35,025 nt of DNA, taken from positions 1 through 35,025 of the IMG/VR virus record IMGVR_UViG_3300025168_000288; one strand, given 5' to 3'. The position numbers and the translations under genes are program-made. The stretch comes from a virus. Under the pieces are notes generated by a model. That model saw only the letters and a list, made by a program, of their open reading frames with translations, did no database searches and had not been told where the DNA came from. This document shows positions 1 to 7,341 of this stretch, in pieces (position 1 is the stretch's first letter; each line of letters opens with the position of its first letter).

Positions 1-252
1 TTGCTCAAAGACCGCATTAGCCCCGAAGCGAAGCAACACAAGTTAGAATACGACAAGAAATACGAGTCAAGCCCTGAACGTGTAAAGTACCGTGAAGAAC
101 TGAATCGGGAAAGAAGGAACCGTGGAATTTACGGAAAACATAACCATATGGACGTTTCGCATACAGAAGGCGGAAAATTAACCCTTGAGTCTGAACACGG
201 TAACCGAGCAAGACATTTTAAAGAAAAGGGTACACTAAGACATGAAGAGTGA
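1..252 (+). CDS. Small conserved phage-type protein of unknown function, possibly 5'-truncated
   Basis: The reading frame is open from the first base (TTG) and ends in TGA at 250-252, so the true start may lie left of the window. The 83 visible residues are highly charged. The second half contains REELNRERR, RGIYGK, DVSHTEGGKL and a closing NRARHFK. This order of short motifs (ELNR, G-x-YG, D-x-SH, GGK, N-R-x-R) recalls a small protein that recurs in marine phage genomes and whose biochemical role is not known to me. The His-rich, Arg-rich pattern would suit nucleic-acid binding or a small nuclease, but that is inference. The next gene overlaps or abuts its stop, so the two are probably co-transcribed. 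Confidence 0.6.
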   Translation: MLKDRISPEAKQHKLEYDKKYESSPERVKYREELNRERRNRGIYGKHNHMDVSHTEGGKLTLESEHGNRARHFKEKGTLRHEE

Positions 253-256
253 TGTT

Positions 257-781
257 ATGACACCAATGCAAAGTGCTTGGCTGTTGTTAAAACAATCTCA
301 ACCATATAAATTTAATTTTTTAGGTTATAGTAAAAGCCAAGAGCCTTTTGGTTTAGTTTCAATGACCAATTCTCGTGGTATAAAAAGAAAAGTACCATTT
401 TATCAACGAAGTGGCGGAGGCTCGGCATACAATTTTGAAACGGGGCAGACTGAATATGAAGAAAATGAGCCGCAAGCAGGTCAATGGGTTCCTTTCTTTG
501 GCTACGATACTGACATGCATTATGGCGATTCAGCACAACCTTATTTGATTAAACCATATCATGTTGTAGGTAACGACCCTATGAAAGAAGGAGTTCACAA
601 AAGATATGCTTTTGGTGCTTTTAAAGACGCAGGAGAGTGGTTAGATAGCACTCACGATGTAAGTTCTTTTAACCCTGAACTACATAATGAAATTGATTGG
701 GAAGATGCTAATCAAATGATGCTAAAACAAGGGGCGTATTTAGCAAAACCGTATGGAGATGAAAACAATGACACGATGTAA
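257..781 (+). CDS. Hypothetical protein with N-terminal AW-x-LLK motif
   Basis: I do not recognise this protein of about 174 residues. I prefer ATG 257 over the in-frame ATG at 242, because 257 is preceded by GAGTGAT at the usual distance and the resulting N-terminus (MTPMQSAWLLLK) carries the AW-x-LLK motif seen in several other genes here. The rest is polar, with aromatic residues and a Gly/Ser stretch (RSGGGSAYNF). There are no membrane segments and no Cys pairs. It sits between the conserved small gene at 1-252 and a 51-residue gene that overlaps its end, all in one tight operon. Confidence 0.7.
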   Translation: MTPMQSAWLLLKQSQPYKFNFLGYSKSQEPFGLVSMTNSRGIKRKVPFYQRSGGGSAYNFETGQTEYEENEPQAGQWVPFFGYDTDMHYGDSAQPYLIKPYHVVGNDPMKEGVHKRYAFGAFKDAGEWLDSTHDVSSFNPELHNEIDWEDANQMMLKQGAYLAKPYGDENNDTM

Positions 782-923
782 GATGCTTGACAGATGGTTC
801 GATGACGAATCAAAGAAGATAGATAAGACCGAAGCAGTAACAAATGTAGAATTTGTTACAGGAAAGAAGAAGTCAAAAAATTCACTTAGTTCACTTTGGT
901 CAAAGTTATGGTCATCTAAGTGA
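768..923 (+). CDS. Small basic protein, 51 residues, with repeated LWSK ending
   Basis: A short gene starts at ATG 768 inside the end of the previous gene and stops at TGA 921-923. A ribosome binding site (GGAG at 755-758) lies nine bases upstream. The protein begins MTRCKMLDRWFDDESKK. It ends in a Ser/Lys/Trp-rich tail, SLSSLWSKLWSSK, which is a near-duplicate of the W-S-x-L-K motif found elsewhere in the window. The 3' end overlaps the first arm of a 12-bp inverted repeat (903-914), so the coding end and the control region are interleaved. No function can be assigned. Confidence 0.5.
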   Translation: MTRCKMLDRWFDDESKKIDKTEAVTNVEFVTGKKKSKNSLSSLWSKLWSSK

Positions 924-1074
924 CTACTACACTCTCTTATATTATAGAGAGTAGGACTATAATAAATTGACCATAACTTATAGTCAATTTAGTGACCACT
1001 TGTATGAATAAAGTGAATAAAGTGGTATAGTGAACATAGCGAAATGTTTATGTTGACCATTTTAGTGACCAACA
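897..1074 (+). promoter_or_regulatory. Repeat-rich control region with nested dyads and TGACC/GGTCA sites
   Basis: The only sizeable gap on this side of the window is 924-1074, and it is structured. A 12-bp perfect inverted repeat has arms at 903-914 (AAGTTATGGTCA) and 968-979 (TGACCATAACTT). Inside it lies a 7-bp hairpin, ACTCTCT 931-937 with AGAGAGT 946-952 and loop TATATTAT. A second dyad has 9-bp arms TAAATTGAC 963-971 and GTCAATTTA 983-991. TTGACCAT occurs at 967 and 1053, and TTTAGTGACCA at 988 and 1061. GGTCA/TGACC cores occur at least six times. An AT-rich ACTATAATAAAT at 957-968 could be a TATA box. I read this as promoter plus operators for the cassette starting at 1075. There is no T-run after the hairpin, so a simple terminator is less likely. 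Confidence 0.6.
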
Positions 1075-1611
1075 TTGAGCGACATGCAAGCAGGTAATGA
1101 TAACTCGGACGCAGAAATTCGTTTGATGGGGCTAATCTTAGCGCAATCAGCGTTAATTGGACTATCAGTTGGAGTATACGACGCAGGAATTTGGTTAAAC
1201 AATGACGACGCTATGGTGAATGGATTTACATACGCTATGGCTGGTTTCTTTGTTCAAGGTATTGCGTACTATTTCTTCAAGATGTTCTTTGAACAGAACA
1301 TGCAAGAGCGAGTACAGATACAAAATCAAGAGCGACAACGCCAACAACGTTATCGAAATACACAGTTAAACTTTGATAATCGTAGAGCCGATATGGAAAT
1401 GCGTATGCAAGAAGCACAACTTGAGCGTGAACTGCAATGGATGGAACAAAATCCCGGTAAGATGCCTCCTTCATGGGGAGTACAGGGGGGTTCAACTTCT
1501 ATGGTAACTCAATATGATGACAATATGTTGATTAAGAATCCACCAAAACATGAAGCCATTATTGACAAACCAATGCATCTTGGTGCTGTAGACGAAAAGA
1601 AAAATCAATGA
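1075..1611 (+). CDS. Membrane protein with two transmembrane helices and a coiled-coil tail
   Basis: The protein has about 178 residues. Two hydrophobic segments lie at roughly residues 17-41 (LMGLILAQSALIGLSVGV) and 52-72 (AMAGFFVQGIAYYFF). A long Gln/Arg/Glu-rich helix at about 75-125 is very likely a coiled coil. The tail carries a short GG-rich stretch. The start is either TTG 1075 or ATG 1084, and neither has a clear ribosome binding site, so the message may be nearly leaderless. It is the first gene after the repeat-rich control region, and a second membrane protein and an Arf-like GTPase follow. A membrane scaffold or effector partner of that GTPase is a reasonable guess, but nothing in the sequence proves it. 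Confidence 0.75.
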   Translation: MSDMQAGNDNSDAEIRLMGLILAQSALIGLSVGVYDAGIWLNNDDAMVNGFTYAMAGFFVQGIAYYFFKMFFEQNMQERVQIQNQERQRQQRYRNTQLNFDNRRADMEMRMQEAQLERELQWMEQNPGKMPPSWGVQGGSTSMVTQYDDNMLIKNPPKHEAIIDKPMHLGAVDEKKNQ

Positions 1612-1621
1612 AGGTGATTAA

Positions 1622-1876
1622 TTGGGGCGCATTTTTAAAACGCCAACGGACGATAGTACCGAAGCAACACTTCGGGCTATGCATACTCAAAACACATTAG
1701 ACAATTATTACGAGAAGGGATGGGGATGGTTTCGTACATTTTTATTCACATTTATCGCTATTTTAGGAACAAGTCTTTGGGAAAAAAGTACTGATGTATC
1801 TGTTTGGGATAACACAATAGAGTGGTTTGTATTGAAAATAGAAGCATTTGGTAATTGGTTACTGGAGTTGTTCTAA
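1622..1876 (+). CDS. Small single-pass membrane protein, TTG start
   Basis: The start TTG 1622 is supported by AGGTGAT at 1612-1618, the same signal that precedes many ATG starts here. The 84 residues hold one clear transmembrane helix at about 35-52 (FRTFLFTFIAILGTSLW) and a C-terminal amphipathic Trp-rich helix ending in NWLLELF. The stop TAA overlaps the ATG of the GTPase gene as TAATG, which suggests translational coupling. No family is recognised. Together with the preceding gene it forms a membrane-protein pair directly ahead of a GTPase. Confidence 0.7.
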   Translation: MGRIFKTPTDDSTEATLRAMHTQNTLDNYYEKGWGWFRTFLFTFIAILGTSLWEKSTDVSVWDNTIEWFVLKIEAFGNWLLELF

Positions 1877-2592
1877 TGGTTGACCCCGCAGGTTCCGCAT
1901 TGGTTGGTGTTATGGTATGGGGTCAATCTCTATACAACTCATGGCGACCTCGACGTGTGGGAATATATGGTGCAGGGCAAGTTGGTAAAACAACGCTTGA
2001 CCGTTACATGACTACTCCCGGTGAAATGGAAGAAATTCCCGATGCTGAACGTACAGACCACAAAAAATTTCTTGGTAAGTACAACATGCCAAAGCCATCA
2101 CGAAAAAGAGTTTCTTGGAAAGGGCATAAACGTGTAGTGTACTCTTCTGATGTTGGAGGTCAAGAACGATTTTGGAATTTATGGATTGATGATATGGTCA
2201 ATCGACAAGTTGAAGCAGTTGTCTATATGTTTGACGAAAGAGCATTCAAAGGTGGAGATGACGCAATAAAACAAATTGGTGGTTTTAAGTATCTTGTAGA
2301 TGCTATACTTCATAGACAATATCGTTATCGAAATTTTAAGGCTCGGCGTAAAGGAAAGAAGTACGTTCCAAAACTCATTATGCTTGTTGCAAATAAAGCA
2401 GACAGATTTTTTGATGACACAGCCGCCATGCTTTGGCAACAAGACCGTATAGGAGAACATAAGGTATTCGACCCATTCCGAGATGATTTAATACGCTTAC
2501 AAAAAGGTGGTATACCAACAAGAAGGTCTTTTATGGCGACTCGTATTGGATGGAATGTAGAAAACACAATGGTCGATTTACTTACAGCATAG
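1876..2592 (+). CDS. Arf-like small GTPase
   Basis: This is a 238-residue P-loop GTPase of the Arf/Ras superfamily. Visible motifs are G1 GAGQVGKTT at residues 32-40, G3 DVGGQER at 92-98, G4 NKAD at 173-176, and a G5-like MATR at 220-223 followed by GWNVE. DxGGQ followed by an LW pair is the Arf/G-alpha style rather than the Ras style (DTAGQE). The switch I threonine is not obvious; T60 is a candidate. The N-terminus has a hydrophobic stretch (residues 6-20) that could act as a membrane-associating helix. A basic insert (about 150-162, RYRNFKARRKGKK) precedes G4. The start ATG overlaps the stop of the preceding membrane-protein gene, with GGAG upstream. It should bind and hydrolyse GTP as a switch, probably at a membrane. 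The role in infection is unknown. Confidence 0.9.
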   Translation: MVDPAGSALVGVMVWGQSLYNSWRPRRVGIYGAGQVGKTTLDRYMTTPGEMEEIPDAERTDHKKFLGKYNMPKPSRKRVSWKGHKRVVYSSDVGGQERFWNLWIDDMVNRQVEAVVYMFDERAFKGGDDAIKQIGGFKYLVDAILHRQYRYRNFKARRKGKKYVPKLIMLVANKADRFFDDTAAMLWQQDRIGEHKVFDPFRDDLIRLQKGGIPTRRSFMATRIGWNVENTMVDLLTA

Positions 2593-2600
2593 GTGATACA

Positions 2601-2777
2601 ATGACAAAAACAACAGTTACATCAGTAGGAAAACACAGTAAAAGCCTAAGATGCGTTATACCGCATTGGATAGTAGAAATGATGGAAATTTCAAAAAGTG
2701 ATTCATTAGTATGGAGCATCGAATGGGATTCAGAAACAGGAGAGCGACAAATTATGATAAATAAGGTGATAGAATGA
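2601..2777 (+). CDS. AbrB-type small DNA-binding protein
   Basis: A 58-residue protein starts at ATG 2601, four bases after AGGTGAT (2591-2597). Its pattern VGKHSKSLRCVIPHWIVEMM, then SKSDSLVWSIEWD, then a closing beta strand (RQIMINKVI), matches the swapped-hairpin AbrB/SpoVT fold: a K-x-S strand, the conserved IP turn, a helix, a K-x-D turn and the final strands. Such proteins dimerise and bind AT-rich operator DNA, often as transition regulators. It could act on the dyad-rich region at 897-1074, but that is inference. Its stop overlaps the next start (ATGA). Confidence 0.75.
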   Translation: MTKTTVTSVGKHSKSLRCVIPHWIVEMMEISKSDSLVWSIEWDSETGERQIMINKVIE

Positions 2778-3718
2778 CAATGATTTTTGATAGAAATACA
2801 GGTATGCAACAATTGGCTACGTCAAACGAAGCACACTTGTATGCTTTGAGTCAACAAGGAAATGAATCACTTTCTCATGCCGCACTTATGGAACAAGCAA
2901 CAGCACAATCTGCAATGCAAAATATTGCAAGCGAACAAAACTTAGAAGTTCCAAAGGTAAATTTCTTCCCGTCAAGACACCCTGACCCCCAAAAGGCACG
3001 AAAGAAAGACATTAAGCAAGCATACAAATTACTTTCACCAGCAAAAAGACCGTGGTATAATCCGTTTCGATGGTTCTTTGGCCGTAAATACAGATACGAT
3101 AAGCAAGCAAGTGTGTGTGTTGTAGATGGTTGTGATTGTGCAACTTTAATACAACATGATAATTTGTATGCTAAAATTACTGATGAAGATACAGGTTATT
3201 CCCTGTGGCAGTTGTATTGGCAAAACCCAGTTACTATGCAAGCAGAAGCCTTTGTTGCTCGTGAAAAGGTTTCAAGTGGTCGTAAAATGAAAGGTACATA
3301 CTGCCCTGAGCATCTTCATTTGTATCATCTTTTAGTAAAGTGGGAAGCAGAAGAAGATAAAATTCGTGAAGCAAACCCACGTAGACTACGTGATAAAGTA
3401 AAACGAGGAGTATCAATGGTAACTGTACCTGTAGCGGCTATAGCCAAAAAAGACCCCACTCCCTCATTTTTATCAAAGTATGAAGATTTCTTTGCAATGT
3501 TAGAAAAAGATAGCAAGCGCACAAAGGGAATTTCTATACTTAATTATGAAAATCCGACTAATGGACAAAATGATGTTACCATGATTGTCTTTGACCTTAG
3601 AATTTTTCAACAAGAGTTGGCAATGATGAACCAACCAACTCCTGCATTTCAAACAATGTTGAATCAACAACCCTATCAAAACACTCTTGAAGAACAACAG
3701 CATGGGATAGGTGAGTGA
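2774..3718 (+). CDS. Unrecognised 314-residue protein with Cys/His cluster
   Basis: The start ATG 2774 follows AGGTGAT and overlaps the previous stop. The N-terminal ~60 residues are Gln/Ala/Ser-rich and probably flexible. A basic aromatic stretch (KRPWYNPFRWFFGRKYR, about 91-107) comes next. A possible zinc site follows, C115-x4-C120-x-C122 with C177-x2-H180. The C-terminal half is mixed helical, and the end is Gln-rich again. The basic aromatic segment could sit at a membrane surface or bind nucleic acid. I know no family that matches. It belongs to the same co-directional run as the GTPase and AbrB genes. Confidence 0.65.
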   Translation: MTMIFDRNTGMQQLATSNEAHLYALSQQGNESLSHAALMEQATAQSAMQNIASEQNLEVPKVNFFPSRHPDPQKARKKDIKQAYKLLSPAKRPWYNPFRWFFGRKYRYDKQASVCVVDGCDCATLIQHDNLYAKITDEDTGYSLWQLYWQNPVTMQAEAFVAREKVSSGRKMKGTYCPEHLHLYHLLVKWEAEEDKIREANPRRLRDKVKRGVSMVTVPVAAIAKKDPTPSFLSKYEDFFAMLEKDSKRTKGISILNYENPTNGQNDVTMIVFDLRIFQQELAMMNQPTPAFQTMLNQQPYQNTLEEQQHGIGE

Positions 3719-3719
3719 G

Positions 3720-4340
3720 ATGCTTAATTTTAACGGTAATAATAATTCAAACGGGGCATTGAACCTCGGAGTCTCGAATAATCAACCCTCACAGTCAATG
3801 CAAAATCCATTTGCTAATCAACAAATGCAGGGAATGTCTCAAAATCCGTTTATGCAAGGTATGGCAGGTGAACAAAATCCGTGGATGCAACAACCTGTTG
3901 CTCCACCGAGTGAACTTGAAATTCAAATAATGCTTCTACGAGGTATTGTACCAGTAGACCGTTTCCTTGCAAGTGAATCTATGGGTACACTTGTACAGAT
4001 GTTTAACAATATTGTTACCTTTAGTGTACTTGAAGTATTCAAAAATGCAAATTTTGTTGCTGATGATGATGGTAATTTAAAAATGGATATTACATCATTA
4101 CCATCGCATCTTCAAACTATGAGTAGTGAAAATATTCAATCTAATTTTACAGCCCTTCAAAGTGCGGCAACTCAAAATGTTCAGATGGCGGAACAAAATC
4201 AAATGCAACTCAACACTATGGCGCAACAATCTATGATGGGAGGGGCGTTACAAGCGGCTCTTGCAGATGAAGGAATGATGCGAAAGGTTGGTGGGGGCGT
4301 AGGGAACTTCGCTCGCAATTTTATTACAGGGAGTCGATAA
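3720..4340 (+). CDS. Q/N/M-rich protein with QNPF repeats
   Basis: The start ATG 3720 follows AGGTGAG (3709-3715). An in-frame GTG at 3711 lacks this support. The first 65 residues of this ~206-residue protein are low-complexity Asn/Gln/Met/Gly. They contain three spaced copies of a short unit: MQNPFANQ, SQNPFMQG and EQNPWMQQ. The middle (SELEIQIMLLRGIVPVDRFL onward) looks folded and helical. The C-terminus is Gln/Met/Ala-rich and ends with a Gly-rich basic tail. NPF tripeptides are known peptide ligands in eukaryotic membrane traffic, but no such partner is visible here, so the resemblance may be coincidental. No function is assigned. Confidence 0.65.
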   Translation: MLNFNGNNNSNGALNLGVSNNQPSQSMQNPFANQQMQGMSQNPFMQGMAGEQNPWMQQPVAPPSELEIQIMLLRGIVPVDRFLASESMGTLVQMFNNIVTFSVLEVFKNANFVADDDGNLKMDITSLPSHLQTMSSENIQSNFTALQSAATQNVQMAEQNQMQLNTMAQQSMMGGALQAALADEGMMRKVGGGVGNFARNFITGSR

Positions 4341-4341
4341 T

Positions 4342-4587
4342 ATGAATGATAAAAATTACATGCCGTTAGGATTTGGAAATACTTCACTCAACGTACTAAA
4401 CCCTACAAGAAGTGTCATTATTGACATGATTATGGTGCAATTTATTTCTGTAATCGTTGTAATGCTCATGATACTAATTTTCAAAGGTCAAGACCTTTCT
4501 TCAAGCACCTTGTCCTACTATCTCGTCGGACTCTTTGGAAGTGCTTTGATGCTCACTGGAGTCTACTCCAGAATCACTCGTGGTTAA
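4342..4587 (+). CDS. Small membrane protein with two transmembrane helices
   Basis: The start ATG 4342 is preceded by AGGGAGT (4328-4334) and lies one base after the previous stop. The 81 residues contain two hydrophobic helices, at about 27-47 (IIDMIMVQFISVIVVMLMILI) and 58-74 (YYLVGLFGSALMLTGVY), joined by a short polar loop. Its size and double-span layout recall holins, but small two-helix membrane proteins have many roles and there is no lysis gene next to it. Its last ~87 bases overlap, tail to tail, the minus-strand zinc protein gene. Confidence 0.65.
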   Translation: MNDKNYMPLGFGNTSLNVLNPTRSVIIDMIMVQFISVIVVMLMILIFKGQDLSSSTLSYYLVGLFGSALMLTGVYSRITRG

Positions 4588-4851
4588 TTTCCACTTGTGA
4601 AGAGGACAAGTTGAATTTTTAAGTTTCAATTTTGTGTTTAAATGACACCCGCAAGCGGTGCATTGAGTACCGTAGTGTGGGCATTTTCTACATATTCTAA
4701 TTCTATGAAGTATTTCATCATCGTCTGCATAATCACGTTTTGATAAATCCTTTACGGCTTGAGAAATGCTTCTAAATGAATCCTTAGAGATAGGAACTCC
4801 GGCTATTCTTTTCGCTCTCCACATAGTACATTCCAATCTTATCTTCACCAT
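4501..4851 (-). CDS. Small four-cysteine zinc protein, minus strand
   Basis: This is the only convincing minus-strand gene. From ATG 4851 it encodes about 116 residues; ATG 4824 is an alternative start. The core, at about residues 48-86, reads RICRKCPHYG, then CTACGCHLNTKLK, then CPLHKW. This spacing (C-x2-C, C-x2-C-x-C, C-P-x-x-KW) recalls a small zinc-ribbon protein common in phages that I know as DUF6171-like, with no proven activity. The C-terminal 30 residues are Ser/Asp-rich and overlap the end of the membrane-protein gene on the other strand. No clear AGGTGAT site precedes either start. It faces the long + operon, so it probably has its own promoter between it and the gene starting at 4886. 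Confidence 0.65.
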   Translation of the reverse strand: MVKIRLECTMWRAKRIAGVPISKDSFRSISQAVKDLSKRDYADDDEILHRIRICRKCPHYGTQCTACGCHLNTKLKLKNSTCPLHKWKLTTSDSGVDSSEHQSTSKESDEIVGQGA

Positions 4852-4885
4852 AATTGTTTTCAAAGAGATACCCGTAACATGGACA

Positions 4886-5569
4886 ATGGCGGCGGGTGAG
4901 CAAGTAGTAAAACGGTCTTGCTCATTCTGCATGGATGATGACCGTGAAGAGTTAGAAGAACAACTTTTACAAGGGTACATTTCTCCAAAGCAACTTGACA
5001 AAGATAAGGGATGGAGAACCAATACTACAGACCGACATTTTAGAAATCACATGGGTGAATACCACGTTGCGGCTAACGAAACATGCGCTCTATGCACATC
5101 TCCCAATCGTGCTGATTATGAACGACTGTATTTTTCTGACGGTTCACAGATAGATGCTATAGCCGAAGAAGTCGGAATTAGTGAAAACCTCGTTTATCAA
5201 CATATGAAGCATCATTTCCAACCTTTGGTGCAGAAAACAGCGGCTCTTGAAATAGCATCCTTTGCAGTTGGTAATGAATTAGATTTACTTCGTACAAATG
5301 CGGAAAGATTAAATGGGAAACTAACTGAACTTCTTGATGAAGGGACTGTACATGAGGACGGGTTTGTTCGGGACGCTGTTATGCTTCACAAAGAAGTACG
5401 AGAAACAGTCAAGGACTTGCTTCGCTTCCAAGAACAATGGGGTCCTCAAGGTGAAACACAACAAGTTAACCAAACATTCAATATTTTACAGGTCGAACTT
5501 GGAAAAGAAAGCCCTGAAACTTGGGCTAAGATAAAGTCTCGATTACAAGAAAACATGGGGGTTGAATAA
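4886..5569 (+). CDS. Double zinc/HTH protein, candidate small terminase subunit
   Basis: From ATG 4886 this encodes about 227 residues. The frame is open further upstream, but that part overlaps the minus-strand gene and looks non-coding. It has two tandem modules of the same design: C12-x2-C15 with H51 and H55, and C67-x2-C70 with H106 and H109/H110. Each has an acidic helix and a turn (second copy: IDAIAEEVGISENLVYQHMK) that looks like helix-turn-helix. Single modules of this kind occur in small phage DNA-binding proteins. The C-terminal half is a long helix (ERLNGKLTELLDE, ETVKDLLRFQEQW) suited to oligomerisation. A DNA-binding HTH followed by an oligomerisation helix is the layout of small terminase subunits. 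However, the large subunit lies 5 kb downstream, so the assignment is tentative. Confidence 0.6.
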   Translation: MAAGEQVVKRSCSFCMDDDREELEEQLLQGYISPKQLDKDKGWRTNTTDRHFRNHMGEYHVAANETCALCTSPNRADYERLYFSDGSQIDAIAEEVGISENLVYQHMKHHFQPLVQKTAALEIASFAVGNELDLLRTNAERLNGKLTELLDEGTVHEDGFVRDAVMLHKEVRETVKDLLRFQEQWGPQGETQQVNQTFNILQVELGKESPETWAKIKSRLQENMGVE

Positions 5570-7341
5570 TGCCAATGATGGGAAGAGGTTCTGATACTCG
5601 AATGTATGCACCACGTAGTGAATCAGACACTATGTATTCATCTGCTAACGAAGGTGAAACAAAATACAATCCTACATCTCCTCAAGATAAAGACGAGAGG
5701 AATGAAAAGAAAAAGTTACGTGCCGAAGAAAAGAAAGAACGTAGAGACAAAATAAAACATCTCAAAGTTCGTGCTTCTCAAGGAATGAAAGGAGAAGAAT
5801 CTCCTGTTGCAGAAGATGACGGCAACAAACAAGACGATGAACGAGAGATGGGACTACAAGGTGGTCCTGCTGGAAGTCGTGGTAATCTTCTCGATATTGC
5901 AACAGGTGCAAAAACAGGTACAGGTTCAGCAATGACTGGACCGTTACCAATTGCAATGAGTGAGCCAATGGATGGTGCTTGGAGTAGTTTGTTGAAAGCA
6001 TCCATCGAAGAATTAATTCAAGAACGAGACAGACTTCAAGAATCAGGTCTTAGTCAAGAAGCAAAACGATTTGACCGTGTAATACAACAAATGATGCGAC
6101 CTGATAGACAAGAGCAACATATTTTAGAAAGTTTAGGTATACCTTCCGCAAAATTAATTATGCCTGAACTCGATAATCAATCTTTAAGAGATATTGGACA
6201 AGATATGATGTATGAAGGAAAACAAAATCCTGATTACATTGAAATGCAACATAGAATGGATGATTACGACCCTCAAGTACGACAGCAGTTTATGAACAAT
6301 ATCAGTAATATGGCACGTCGTATGCCAAAAATTGATTCAAATCGTCAACAAGCAGAAGAGAGTCTAAGAAATTTACAAGAAACAGACCCTACTAAATTCT
6401 TTGCAGACCAAGAAATTGCAACAGGTGAACCAATGGAGAATGCTTGGAGTTCGCTACTTAAGCGAGATACACCGAATAAAATTCAATCACGTCGTCGCCG
6501 TGAAAAGCGACAAGAATTTAGACCATCGACTGGTCAATTTAAGCGACCACCCGGTGGTATGAATCCCGCAGGTTCTACAATGCGAAGATTCCGAGCACGT
6601 ATGCGTGGTATCAAAGGAAGTAAGAAAACGGGACTGATGAAGCCTCACTTGTCTGTTGAGATGAGCCACCGTGGTATCGCTACTAAGCAACCTATGTCAA
6701 AAGACCCACAGAAGTATCGACAATACATGGGTCAATCGGAGGCTCGTAAAATTTTAGGAAATGTCCGTTCTTCATTCTCACCTCACGCTCGATACGGTGA
6801 GCGTTCAGTTTCAGCAGGTCCAACTGGTGCAGGTCGTATTGGAGGACTATTAGCAGGTCAATCAGGTCAAATGAATCGCCCATCTCTTCGTCAAATAGGC
6901 ATCCGACAACCACGAATACGACGACCACGAAATCCTGTTCAGGCTATGCAAGCACCAATGGGTGTTCCAAGTCAACCAACGCAAGCACCTTCAAGCATCA
7001 GTTCGCTTCCGCAACCTTCTGCACCAATGATGATGAGTGAAGAACGTGCTGAAAGTGAATTGCTCAAAGGGCGCACTAATTCACTAACATACCATAAACT
7101 CAATCTTCTTCGCCGTTTGATACGAGCACAAGAACGTGCTGAAAAACTTGGTAAATCAATGCAAGGCACACGTTCAGCAATGGAAAACGGACACATACCA
7201 AGTCATCCTGCTGGTGTACACCAACACGAAGATGAAGATGAGAAAAATGATGGACCTACACAGAATCTTGAAACAAATTCAAGTCGTTTAGGTCTTGACC
7301 CTGCTGGTTACATAACGTCTAAGCGGGGGCATATGGGATGA
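5569..7341 (+). CDS. Large basic, low-complexity protein with duplicated AWSSLLK unit
   Basis: The 590 residues start at ATG 5569, overlapping the previous stop as TAATG. The N-terminus is Lys/Glu-rich and helical. The middle has two copies of a unit, EPMDGAWSSLLK at residues 132-143 and EPMENAWSSLLK at 287-298. Between 305 and 480 the chain is very basic (RSRRRREKRQEFRPS, RQPRIRRPRNPVQ). The C-terminal quarter is Pro/Gln/Ser-rich with one helix (NLLRRLIRAQERAEKLGK). No enzyme motif is visible. A virion-internal or DNA-associated protein is plausible from its charge and from its position between the terminase-like genes. It is not a recognised family. Confidence 0.7.
   Translation: MPMMGRGSDTRMYAPRSESDTMYSSANEGETKYNPTSPQDKDERNEKKKLRAEEKKERRDKIKHLKVRASQGMKGEESPVAEDDGNKQDDEREMGLQGGPAGSRGNLLDIATGAKTGTGSAMTGPLPIAMSEPMDGAWSSLLKASIEELIQERDRLQESGLSQEAKRFDRVIQQMMRPDRQEQHILESLGIPSAKLIMPELDNQSLRDIGQDMMYEGKQNPDYIEMQHRMDDYDPQVRQQFMNNISNMARRMPKIDSNRQQAEESLRNLQETDPTKFFADQEIATGEPMENAWSSLLKRDTPNKIQSRRRREKRQEFRPSTGQFKRPPGGMNPAGSTMRRFRARMRGIKGSKKTGLMKPHLSVEMSHRGIATKQPMSKDPQKYRQYMGQSEARKILGNVRSSFSPHARYGERSVSAGPTGAGRIGGLLAGQSGQMNRPSLRQIGIRQPRIRRPRNPVQAMQAPMGVPSQPTQAPSSISSLPQPSAPMMMSEERAESELLKGRTNSLTYHKLNLLRRLIRAQERAEKLGKSMQGTRSAMENGHIPSHPAGVHQHEDEDEKNDGPTQNLETNSSRLGLDPAGYITSKRGHMG

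Noticed and set aside
931-952. Hairpin as a transcription terminator
   Set aside because: No T-run follows on either strand, and the hairpin is enclosed by other dyads, so an operator or RNA structure is the better reading.
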